Below are positions 8,906 to 16,249 of a DNA stretch of 30,454 nucleotides, piece after piece (within the stretch, counting starts at the first letter, position 1; each line of letters begins with the position of its first letter). The position numbers and the translations under genes are program-made. A model generated the notes under the pieces. That model was not told the DNA's origin, searched no databases, and was given only the letters and a program-made list of their open reading frames with translations. Where the stretch lies: assembly GCA_031549925.1 (NCBI GenBank), contig JAVBPA010000058.1:1-30454 (forward strand), written 5' to 3'. Origin of the DNA: JAVBPA01 sp031549925. GTDB lineage: Bacteria > Bacillota > Clostridia > Oscillospirales > CAG-272.

Positions 8906-9747
8906 TTCTTTTCTATTCTAAATAAAAACAAAGTAAATATTATAATAAATATTATAAAAATATTTGATGCACAAGTTACTTTTTTATATTCATATTTAAT
9001 TATATTATTGTTTATATAATTTTGCAGCATATAAACGCTTTTTGACGGATAATCTCCGCAAAGAGCATATATCTCACGAAAGAGTTTGAAACAGCTTATA
9101 ATTGAAATAAGAATAATAAAAAATAATTGCGGAAATATAGATGGTAATATTATATTAAATAATATTTTAATTTCTCCCGCTCCGTCAATACGTGCTGATT
9201 CGATTATTTCGGTTTTTACGGTACAAAAAGAAGAAAACAATATAATTATATTTATCCCTGAGTATTTCCAAATAAATATTGTAAAAATCGGAATATAAAC
9301 ATATGCTCCATAATACCAATCTATACCGGGTATATTTAAAAAATAATTTAAAGCACGATTTAATCCCCCATATCCGTCAAAAAGATATTTCCAAAAAGCA
9401 ATTATTGTTACAGATGGCATTATGTAAGGAAGAAAAATAATGCTTTGTATAAATTTAATTAAGCGGTTGCTTTTTTTAACAAAATAATAAATAAAATAGC
9501 TTATAAGAAATGACAGTATAATCAATGCGGGAATAAAAGTTAACATTACTATAATTGTATTTTTTGCAGCAAGAAGAAAAGCTTCACTTGCAAAAATGAC
9601 CGCGAAACCCTGGAATCCGATAAAATTTCCATCAACAGTAGAAAAAAAGCAGAAATACAAACCAATTATAAATGGTATTATAAAAAATATTGAAAATCCT
9701 ACTATAACCGGAATTAAATAAATATAACCTGTTTTCGTCTTAAACAA
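8887..9747 (-). CDS. Sugar ABC transporter permease, MalF/UgpA type (CUT1), TTG start
   Basis: The 286-residue membrane protein has about six hydrophobic helices and the EAA-loop motif IESARIDGAGEIKILFNIILP, typical of the MalF/UgpA partner in CUT1 sugar importers. The only in-frame start before the first helix is a TTG at 9747. A stop codon lies in frame just upstream with no ATG between, and there is no convincing Shine-Dalgarno. Another ATG five bases upstream is out of frame and runs quickly to a stop. The gene is preceded by the binding-lipoprotein gene with a 69-base gap and overlaps the second permease by 19 bases. It therefore belongs to a three-gene importer operon. Translation may be weak unless coupled to the upstream gene. 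Confidence 0.9.
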   Translation of the reverse strand: MFKTKTGYIYLIPVIVGFSIFFIIPFIIGLYFCFFSTVDGNFIGFQGFAVIFASEAFLLAAKNTIIVMLTFIPALIILSFLISYFIYYFVKKSNRLIKFIQSIIFLPYIMPSVTIIAFWKYLFDGYGGLNRALNYFLNIPGIDWYYGAYVYIPIFTIFIWKYSGINIIILFSSFCTVKTEIIESARIDGAGEIKILFNIILPSIFPQLFFIILISIISCFKLFREIYALCGDYPSKSVYMLQNYINNNIIKYEYKKVTCASNIFIIFIIIFTLFLFRIEKKWRQEN

Positions 9748-9816
9748 AACATTATACCAACTTTTTAACTATATTTAATAATGAAAATCTAATAATATAA
9801 TAAATATTAATATAAT

Positions 9817-11988
9817 TTATTCATTATAATAAATCCATAATTTATCATATAAAGAGTTTGATGCTTTATCAAGATCAGGCAAATTATCTAAATATTTTTC
9901 TGTTGTTTCGTAAAGATAATTATAAATATTAGCTTCAATAATATTTATCGAAGTAATATTATTTAATAAATCCGTATATTCCCAAAGCAAATTTTCATCG
10001 AAATATTTTTTTTTCTGAAAAAGCATATTTTTTTCTGTTTCTATCGCATATTCTATATTTCTTTTTACAGCATCTTTTGAAGGAGATGTTTTATATAATG
10101 AAATTCCTCCATCATCCGCCATAAAATTTAAAAACATTAAAGCTTTTTCTTTATTTTCGCTATTTTCCATTATCAGATAACCTTCGGTTATACTAATATT
10201 TATACCAGATTTTTCTTCTTTATATGTCGGAATTGGTATTATTGATAAATTATCATAATTTATCATATGACCTTGTAAAGTAGAAAGAGAAATATTATCA
10301 TAAATAAATAATCCTTCTTCCGAATCACCATATAAATTTTTATCATTAAATTTTTCTATACAGAGATAATATTCCCGAATATAATCCATTATTTCATTTT
10401 TTTGCATTCCTGTTGCCATCATATTGCTCAAAACACCTAATACTTTTGTTTGCATAAGTGATTTTATAGTTGCAATTTGATTATCAAAAATTCCGTTTTT
10501 TTGAATAATCGCCACCGAGGCAGGCATTTTAGGTCTGATTTCATTTAATATAGTATCATATGAAATTGATTCAAGATTTATATCCGGAATATATTTTTCA
10601 TATATATCATTTCTTAATAACATTGCATGAAAACGCAAATCTACCGGATATAAATATAGTTCCCCGTCATTTACACTGCAAGCTTGAAAAATATTTGTAT
10701 AATATTTGTTTGTATCTTTTAATTCTTCACCTCCTGAAATGGAGTATAAATCACAAAATACATTATCATTAATATATTTCAAAAAATCCAAATCTTTATT
10801 AAGCAATATATCCCAATCTGCTGTTCCGGATAGTATGGAAGCATTTATTTTTTGTTGAAAATCCTGACTTTGTTGTGTTGTTAAAAACGGGTTTTCATTA
10901 TAACATTCAAAGATAACATTTATTCCGTTTTTTTCATAAAACTGCTGAATTATTTTTTCATATTCAAAAAGAGGAACTGATGAGTAAACTTTTATTGTTA
11001 TATCATCTTTTTGATTGTTTTCCAATTCCATTTTATTTGAATTATATTCTATTTCAGAAACTGTTTGAGGCATATAAATTTTAGATTCATCATCCGGAGA
11101 ATTTAAAAGCAACGTATAAAAAAACATTTCACCGCTTATAGTTTTCGCAATTTTTATTTTTTCTTTATTATAATTTATATAATCATTAGAATTTTTTTTA
11201 TAAATACAATCGTTTATTTTTTCTGTTTTAACAAGATCTCCTGTTTCGTTTTGCAAATATCTGAAAGTATAACTTTCAAGTAAAACAAGTAATGAATTAA
11301 TATTATCATAAACTATTTCTTCAACGTTGGTTAACCATGGAAAATAAATATCCCATTCAATGTTATCCGATGAGATATTATATTTTTGGATTCTTTTTTC
11401 TCCTGTTTCTTTTTGATATAGTAAATATATCTCGTTTTTATCTTTTCCGTTACAGGAATATATTATTTCACCGTTAACCCGGGAATTTATAATATTAAAT
11501 TCATTGTCTAAAATATAAACTCCTTTATCAAGTATTAATATATACTTATCATTGTTTTTATAAAAAAGAAAAAGATTATCCCCCGAATTTACAAAATCAA
11601 TATTTTTTTCGTTTATTTCACGCAGTTTTATTCCGCTTTCATCATATTCATTTATAATAAAATGTAAAGTATTGTCATTTTTGCAAAAACCCGATACATA
11701 AATTCCGCCTTGATTATTATCCGAAATATGACATATTTCAAACATTTCAGATATAGTCATAAAATCAGATCTTTCGAAATTTTCGTTATAATTAATTATT
11801 TCCCATACATTTTCCGCATTTTTTTCAACCGATACATATTTGTCATTTAATGTATATATTTTTTGTAATGATGATGTTGTATACAAATTATTATATAAAT
11901 TATAATTGATTATTTTATTATTTACATTACATGAATTAAAATGAAATAATAGTATTATTATCAATAAAAAAGAGAGTATTTTTTTCAT
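9817..11988 (-). CDS. Solute-binding lipoprotein with N-terminal propeller-like half
   Basis: This 723-residue product has two parts. A lipoprotein signal peptide (MKKILSFLL, ending FNSC with C20 as the lipidated residue) is followed by about 310 residues of repeated short beta segments, such as GGIYVSG, NLFLFYKN, EIYLLYQ and LLVLLESY. These look like blades of a beta-propeller. From about residue 340 the protein matches an extracellular solute-binding protein: ITIKVYSSVPLFEYEKIIQQ, a GTADWDILL segment, and EGYLIMENSENKEKALMFLNFM near the C terminus. CUT1 binding proteins are usually about 400-450 residues, so the N-terminal half is an addition. The frame is open to a TTG at 12021, but the ATG at 11988 gives a proper signal peptide and an upstream AGGAAA. 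It is the first gene of the importer operon. The ligand is unknown, probably an oligosaccharide. Confidence 0.85.
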   Translation of the reverse strand: MKKILSFLLIIILLFHFNSCNVNNKIINYNLYNNLYTTSSLQKIYTLNDKYVSVEKNAENVWEIINYNENFERSDFMTISEMFEICHISDNNQGGIYVSGFCKNDNTLHFIINEYDESGIKLREINEKNIDFVNSGDNLFLFYKNNDKYILILDKGVYILDNEFNIINSRVNGEIIYSCNGKDKNEIYLLYQKETGEKRIQKYNISSDNIEWDIYFPWLTNVEEIVYDNINSLLVLLESYTFRYLQNETGDLVKTEKINDCIYKKNSNDYINYNKEKIKIAKTISGEMFFYTLLLNSPDDESKIYMPQTVSEIEYNSNKMELENNQKDDITIKVYSSVPLFEYEKIIQQFYEKNGINVIFECYNENPFLTTQQSQDFQQKINASILSGTADWDILLNKDLDFLKYINDNVFCDLYSISGGEELKDTNKYYTNIFQACSVNDGELYLYPVDLRFHAMLLRNDIYEKYIPDINLESISYDTILNEIRPKMPASVAIIQKNGIFDNQIATIKSLMQTKVLGVLSNMMATGMQKNEIMDYIREYYLCIEKFNDKNLYGDSEEGLFIYDNISLSTLQGHMINYDNLSIIPIPTYKEEKSGINISITEGYLIMENSENKEKALMFLNFMADDGGISLYKTSPSKDAVKRNIEYAIETEKNMLFQKKKYFDENLLWEYTDLLNNITSINIIEANIYNYLYETTEKYLDNLPDLDKASNSLYDKLWIYYNE

Positions 11989-12019
11989 GATTACTTTATG
12001 TTTCCTAATATTATTATCC

Positions 12020-12035
12020 AATATTGTACAATATT
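12020..12035. promoter_or_regulatory. Perfect 16-bp palindrome, candidate operator of the importer operon
   Basis: AATATTGTACAATATT is a perfect palindrome located a few bases downstream of the predicted transcription start of the sugar importer operon. This is a classic position for a repressor site. The regulator is not encoded in the window. Confidence 0.6.
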
Positions 12036-12045
12036 TTCAATAAAT

Positions 12046-12074
12046 ATAATAACATAATAATCCATTTTTGTCTA
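12046..12074 (-). promoter_or_regulatory. Sigma-A-type promoter of the sugar importer operon
   Basis: On the minus strand a TAGACA -35 box (12069-12074) and a TATTAT -10 box (12046-12051) are separated by exactly 17 bases, each matching five of six consensus positions. It lies about 60 bases upstream of the preferred lipoprotein start and just ahead of the 16-bp palindrome. The rest of the 297-base gap 11989-12285 is A/T-rich, with the 12250-12275 terminator and no gene. Confidence 0.65.
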
Positions 12075-12249
12075 CTAAATTTAAAAAAATGTTTTTATTT
12101 TTCAATTTTAGCTCTTTTGTTATAAATAAATATTATTATTCTAATTATTATTTTAATAATATATTTCATAATTAATCCAATTTTTCAATTAAAAAATGTA
12201 TAATAAAAATACGAAAATAAATAATATATATCTAAAAAATCAAAAAATT

Positions 12250-12275
12250 AAAGCTCCGGTATAAATCGGAGCTTT
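12250..12275 (-). terminator. Rho-independent terminator after the barrel/jelly-roll lipoprotein gene
   Basis: A perfect 9-bp stem, AAAGCTCCG paired with CGGAGCTTT, has an 8-base loop. On the minus strand it is followed by TAATTTTTTG, giving the U-rich tail. It lies 10 bases after the stop codon of the 12286-13923 gene and insulates it from the importer operon promoter. Confidence 0.85.
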
Positions 12276-12285
12276 TTGTATTATA

Positions 12286-13923
12286 TTAACCTTGTTTGTA
12301 AAATGCTATGTGATCGAAACGAAATTCTCCCGCAGCCGTGCCCGGATCTATTCTTATGTTTTTAATCGTGCCTGTCCAAGAACTGCATTGATTTAAATCA
12401 ATATACATTTCGCTCCAAATATTTTCATCGTCGGAAATTTCATCAACTTTTATTTTAATTGTTTTAACTTCATCAAGTCCGGGTGATTCTTCGGTAGAAA
12501 AGAAAAATTCCATCATCATCGAATTATTGCTGACATTAACATATCTGATATATAAATAATCAAGCTCAGAAGCTTTCATATCCAATGATTTATTATATTC
12601 CATATGCGGGTCACCGCCGTTGCTTATAACAGACAAATAACCGTTTTTAGCTTCAAGAGATTCAATATTATTTAAAATCTGCCATCCGCCTTCAGAATCT
12701 TTGAAATCCCATTCTTTTATCAAAGACAAATTCGGAGGCATCGGAACTTCTTTTTTTATAATATAATTACTCATGTCAACAGGTATATTTTTTTTCACTT
12801 GATTTATTATGTTTTGTGTATTCCAGGCAAGAGAATATTCGCTTGTTAATTGATATTTTAATGTAGGATATGATTTTCCGCTTTTTACCGCATAAACATC
12901 AGGAGTCCCGCCTGCTTCAGCGTATTTATTAATATATCTCATTTGTTCAAGAAAATATTTTAAATTATCGCCTTCATTTCCGGTTGCGATACTGTCAAGG
13001 GTAAGCATAAAATTAATATTTCTGGTATTACATTCATTTTCCAAATCGCGGATCCGCTTCATCCAATCAACTTTACTCGGAGTAGTTATCGTTTGTACTG
13101 AGCTTGTATTTCTTCCCATAGCGTAATCATACGGATTGTGAATCAAAACTCCGTAAAGAGGTATGTTTACAGCTTCCGCTTCCGCCGATATTAAATCAAG
13201 TTCGTAGTATAAATCGCCTTCACCGAAATTATTTTGATATACAAAATCGTAAGCATATTCGTTTTTCCAGCCATAATTATAATAATCAACCCCGAAAACA
13301 AACTGCACATCTTCTATATGCTCGCGCCAGAATTTCATTGCTTCCACAGTTTGGGCGGAAGCTTCAGCTATACTCATATAACGGTTATCAAATGTTTTAT
13401 GGTCATTATCCGTATAAAGCGCGTTTGTTACAGGATCTTTGAATATCAAATACGAAATTTTAACTCCCTTTTCAATCATGGGAGATAAAATAGTATATTC
13501 ACCTTTTTCGGGATGATTTACAGAATTATAAGCCATAGATTTTTCGGATGTATGGAATGAATTTGAACCGAAAACGCTGACAAGACCGTTACATTCAACG
13601 GCAATACTAACATTATTATTTATATAAAATGATGATAGTGTATCAAGCTCTGCTTTTGTATACTTTTTTATTACAGCAATATTAAGTATAACCACATCGG
13701 TATCTTTCAGACAATCAAGCCATTTGTCGGCATTTTTTATCATACTCATATCGGCATAAATCCAAACTTGTTTCGGTGTTGTATCCGATATATCGTTATT
13801 TTGATCATCTTTGTTTTCTTCTGTTTTATTGCAAGAAAACAATTGTATTGCTAATATAAAAATTAAAAAAAGGCTGATTATTTTGGAAATCTTTTTTTTG
13901 TTTAAAATAAAAAATGAATTCAT
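12286..13923 (-). CDS. Secreted lipoprotein, TIM-barrel-like with C-terminal jelly-roll domain
   Basis: The 545-residue protein has a lipoprotein signal ending AIQLFSC, with C31 lipidated and anchored outside the membrane, then an acidic Asn/Asp-rich linker. Residues about 50-400 look like a barrel-type hydrolase: VWIYADMSMI, VVILNIAVI, VSIAVEC, VQFVFGVDYYNYG, IPLYGVLIHNPYDY and INFMLTLDSIA are spaced like successive beta strands. I do not recognise the family, and the catalytic residues are uncertain. Residues about 410-545 resemble a galactose-binding or CBM-type jelly roll: IKEWDFKDSEGGWQI at its start and IKNIRIDPGTAAGEFRFDHI at its end. It is probably a cell-surface glycan-binding or glycan-cleaving protein that supplies the neighbouring importer (inference). 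AGGT lies upstream of the ATG. The start codon lies inside one arm of a perfect 15-bp inverted repeat. Confidence 0.7.
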   Translation of the reverse strand: MNSFFILNKKKISKIISLFLIFILAIQLFSCNKTEENKDDQNNDISDTTPKQVWIYADMSMIKNADKWLDCLKDTDVVILNIAVIKKYTKAELDTLSSFYINNNVSIAVECNGLVSVFGSNSFHTSEKSMAYNSVNHPEKGEYTILSPMIEKGVKISYLIFKDPVTNALYTDNDHKTFDNRYMSIAEASAQTVEAMKFWREHIEDVQFVFGVDYYNYGWKNEYAYDFVYQNNFGEGDLYYELDLISAEAEAVNIPLYGVLIHNPYDYAMGRNTSSVQTITTPSKVDWMKRIRDLENECNTRNINFMLTLDSIATGNEGDNLKYFLEQMRYINKYAEAGGTPDVYAVKSGKSYPTLKYQLTSEYSLAWNTQNIINQVKKNIPVDMSNYIIKKEVPMPPNLSLIKEWDFKDSEGGWQILNNIESLEAKNGYLSVISNGGDPHMEYNKSLDMKASELDYLYIRYVNVSNNSMMMEFFFSTEESPGLDEVKTIKIKVDEISDDENIWSEMYIDLNQCSSWTGTIKNIRIDPGTAAGEFRFDHIAFYKQG

Positions 13924-14026
13924 AAACCGTACCTACAATAACCGGTTTTTCCACCAGTTTAATAGTACAACATTATATAATTTATTTATTACATATAATT
14001 ATATAATTAATGTACGGTTTATGAAT
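13918..14026. repeat. Perfect 15-bp inverted repeat spanning the 5' region and start codon
   Basis: ATTCATAAACCGTAC at 13918-13932 is the exact inverse complement of GTACGGTTTATGAAT at 14012-14026, with 79 bases between. The left arm contains the start codon and second codon of the lipoprotein at 12286-13923. The enclosed DNA has TATAAT-like -10 elements on both strands but no strong -35. It also holds the AGGT Shine-Dalgarno, which overlaps the arm boundary. The geometry fits an invertible switch or paired operator sites. The rest of the 13924-14120 gap is A/T-rich without a recognisable gene. Confidence 0.7.
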
Positions 14027-14120
14027 ATTAGCCGCAAATTATAATTTAAATAACATATTATTAAAATTCCAAAAAGCGATGGTTATAATTGTTAATCAAT
14101 TGTTAATTATTAAAAATATA

Positions 14121-15128
14121 CTAATTATATATTCCTGCCAGCAATTGATTATTAAAGTTATTTTGATCCATAAAATTTGTTTCAATAATTTTAGGGCAGC
14201 AGCGTGGTGAATATCTCCAATAATCTATATGAGTTTCCCCGTTTGATATAAAATATTTAAATTTATTTTTATCACATACAAAAGAAGTATAATTATGTAT
14301 TTCTACAATAGCGAGTTTAATTTTCATTCTTTCGGGTATAATACTTTTTATATAAACAGCCGCTGAAGTTCCGGGTTTAATATCCGAACAATATTCCGCA
14401 AGACCGGCTAAATTGGGAGCTAATTCAATAAATATTCCGTAATCTTCAACGCTTCTGACCATCCCCGGAACAGTTTGACCGACTTCAAAAAGCGAAGCGT
14501 TTTCCTGCCATGTCCCTAAAAGCTCTCTCATGGAAAGTGTTACTCTTCCGTTTATGTGATCTATCGATTTTATAATGGTTTTTATGTTTTGTCCGGGATA
14601 AAATCTGTCTTTCGGATGTGAAATTCTCGAAACAGATATACAATCAATAGCAAGCAGTGAAATTATCCCGCAGCCGATATCGGCAAAAGCCCCGAAATGT
14701 TCCAAATGAGTTATTTTGGCATCGATTATATCACCAGGTGATAATGTTGGTAAATAATTAAACATAAAATCCATTTGGGCAGCGCGTCTTGACAAAACAG
14801 CAGCTAGCTTACCGTCCGATTGTCTTCCGACGGAAATAACTTTAAAACAAACAGGTTTTCCTACCCTTGTTAAAACGGCAATATCTTTAATTTCACCGTT
14901 ATTCGGAACATACAAAGTTTCACCTGCGGGAATTACAGCGTCGCAAATCCCTAAATCCACTTTTAAATTTATGTTTGAATCACATAATACCGCAATCCCT
15001 TCAAGAATTTTACCGGAAGCAGCCGCTTTCAGCAAGCCTTCTTCAGATGAAATATATTCTTGATTTTCGGCTGTTCCTATTCTCTTCCCTTCAGGTTGAT
15101 AATAATTAATAATATTTATTTTTGACAT
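14121..15128 (-). CDS. S1-domain RNA-binding protein (ribosomal protein S1-like)
   Basis: The 335-residue cytoplasmic protein contains S1/OB-fold repeats. One is degenerate at about 44-115. A second, clear one at about 128-203 has GDIIDAKITHLEHFGAFADIG and ends GRVTLSMRELLG. A third, at about 217-285, has GQTVPGMVRSVEDYGIFIEL and LAGLAEYCS. This matches the shortened S1-like proteins of Clostridia rather than the six-repeat enterobacterial S1. The expected role is single-stranded RNA binding and mRNA association with the ribosome. The C-terminal 50 residues are outside the repeats and unusual in having CCP and many Asn. The ATG at 15128 has a GGAGG-type site upstream (TCGGAGGTTTA). It follows the NagD-like gene with 113 bases between, a gap that holds an 11-bp dyad. 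Confidence 0.85.
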   Translation of the reverse strand: MSKINIINYYQPEGKRIGTAENQEYISSEEGLLKAAASGKILEGIAVLCDSNINLKVDLGICDAVIPAGETLYVPNNGEIKDIAVLTRVGKPVCFKVISVGRQSDGKLAAVLSRRAAQMDFMFNYLPTLSPGDIIDAKITHLEHFGAFADIGCGIISLLAIDCISVSRISHPKDRFYPGQNIKTIIKSIDHINGRVTLSMRELLGTWQENASLFEVGQTVPGMVRSVEDYGIFIELAPNLAGLAEYCSDIKPGTSAAVYIKSIIPERMKIKLAIVEIHNYTSFVCDKNKFKYFISNGETHIDYWRYSPRCCPKIIETNFMDQNNFNNQLLAGIYN

Positions 15129-15154
15129 ATAAATTAAACCTCCGACGTAATTTA

Positions 15155-15198
15155 AATATACCGTATTTTTATATAAAATAATATCTGTACGGTATATT
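15155..15198. promoter_or_regulatory. 11-bp inverted repeat upstream of the S1-domain gene
   Basis: AATATACCGTA (15155-15165) pairs exactly with TACGGTATATT (15188-15198), with 22 bases between. It could be an operator pair or a hairpin in the leader of the S1-domain gene. There is no T tract, so it is not a good terminator. TGTACGGT followed by W-TAT is shared with the 15-bp inverted repeat at 14012. Confidence 0.5.
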
Positions 15199-15241
15199 CT
15201 ATTACGAAGGAAGTTTTTTTATGATTGGTTTTTAAATATTA

Positions 15242-16030
15242 TTAAAGACCTATAATTTCTCCCACATCACGCATGATATAAGTCGGGCGGTATGGAAATT
15301 GCTGAATGTTTTCATGTGTGGAAACACCGGATAAAACGAGAACCGTGTCCATTTCACTTTCAATACCCGCGATAATATCCGTATCCATTCTGTCACCGAT
15401 AATAACGGCTTCAATACGGTGGCAGTCAAGAACTTTCAAAGCATGACGCATTATCAAAGGATTAGGTTTTCCTATGTAATATGCGTTTCTTCCGGTTGCC
15501 ATTTCTATAGGGGATATTAAAGCCCGGCATGCGGGAATTATACCTCTTTCAGAAGGTCCCGTTAAATCGGAATTTGTTCCTATTAATTTAGCTCCGCGCT
15601 GTACCAATCTAACCGCGCGTTCAATTTTTTCATAGCTGAGGGAACGTGTTTCCCCAAAAACGACATAATCGGGATTATAATCATTCATTGAAAAACCCGC
15701 GTTATATAAAGCGTTTACAAGACCGGGTTCTCCTATAACATAAACGCTTCCTCCCGGACATTGATTCGCCAAAAAAGAAGCGGTAGCCAATGCGCTTGTA
15801 TAGAAATGATCCTCCGATACCCTAAGCCCCATTCTTTCCAGCTTTTGACATAATTCTCTCGGTGCACGTTCACTGCTGTTAGTTAAAAATAAAAACTTTT
15901 TATTGTTATCCTGAAGCCAGTTTACAAATTCAACAACATTGTTTAAAAGTTGGTTTCCGTGATAAATTACACCGTCCATGTCGCAAATAAAAGCTTCTTT
16001 TTGGGCCAGAGAATCAATTATATTATTCAT
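15242..16030 (-). CDS. NagD-type HAD-IIA sugar phosphatase
   Basis: The 262-residue protein belongs to the HAD-IIA (NagD/AraL/PGP-like) phosphatases. Motif I is CDMDGVIYHG (D17 and D19), motif II is FLTNSSERAP, and motif III with the cap-side lysine is IGKPNPLIMRHAL. Motif IV is IGDRMDTDI, followed by the family-typical VLSGVSTHE. The C2-type cap lies between motifs II and III. Members dephosphorylate nucleotides and sugar phosphates as cytoplasmic housekeeping or detoxifying enzymes. The substrate here is unknown. A strong promoter (16067-16095) lies upstream, with an inverted repeat adjacent to it. A GCGGAG site precedes the ATG at 12-base spacing. Length and motifs are normal. Confidence 0.9.
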   Translation of the reverse strand: MNNIIDSLAQKEAFICDMDGVIYHGNQLLNNVVEFVNWLQDNNKKFLFLTNSSERAPRELCQKLERMGLRVSEDHFYTSALATASFLANQCPGGSVYVIGEPGLVNALYNAGFSMNDYNPDYVVFGETRSLSYEKIERAVRLVQRGAKLIGTNSDLTGPSERGIIPACRALISPIEMATGRNAYYIGKPNPLIMRHALKVLDCHRIEAVIIGDRMDTDIIAGIESEMDTVLVLSGVSTHENIQQFPYRPTYIMRDVGEIIGL

Positions 16031-16066
16031 CTGTTTTATTTCTCCGCAAATTAAATTTTATAAATC

Positions 16067-16095
16067 AATATACCATAATTTATACATTATGTCAA
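16067..16095 (-). promoter_or_regulatory. Consensus sigma-A promoter for the NagD-like gene
   Basis: On the minus strand a perfect TTGACA (16090-16095) and TATATT (16067-16072) are 17 bases apart. This is the best sigma-A match seen in the window. It sits about 40 bases upstream of the NagD-like start. Confidence 0.85.
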
Positions 16096-16100
16096 CCTGC

Positions 16101-16124
16101 ATTAATGTTATAATGAACATTAAT
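16101..16124. promoter_or_regulatory. 9-bp inverted repeat between divergent promoters
   Basis: ATTAATGTT and AACATTAAT are perfect inverted arms with a 6-base spacer. The dyad lies directly upstream of the NagD-like -35 box and about 45 bases upstream of the plus-strand promoter, a position suited to a regulator that acts on both divergent genes. Confidence 0.5.
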
Positions 16125-16166
16125 AACTATAATTTATAATAATTTATTATAAAACAATTAATAATG

Positions 16167-16195
16167 TTTACAAATTATGCTTTATTTTTGATAAT
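16167..16195 (+). promoter_or_regulatory. Sigma-A-type promoter for the lipoprotein trigger-factor-like gene
   Basis: TTTACA (16167-16172) and GATAAT (16190-16195) are separated by 17 bases, with a TTTTTG extension before the -10 box. The ATG of the downstream gene is about 55 bases further on. Confidence 0.6.
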
Positions 16196-16249
16196 GTATA
16201 TGATATAAAATATTAGATATTCGCATAATAAAAAAGGAGTCTAATTATA

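Noticed and set aside
13811..14044. Plus-strand 77-codon frame ending MNISRKL
   Set aside because: It runs antisense through the lipoprotein signal peptide and the inverted repeat, has no Shine-Dalgarno at its start, and its composition is that of a shadow frame.
15156..15198. 11-bp dyad considered as the NagD terminator
   Set aside because: The loop is 22 bases and there is no T tract, so a regulatory dyad is the better reading.
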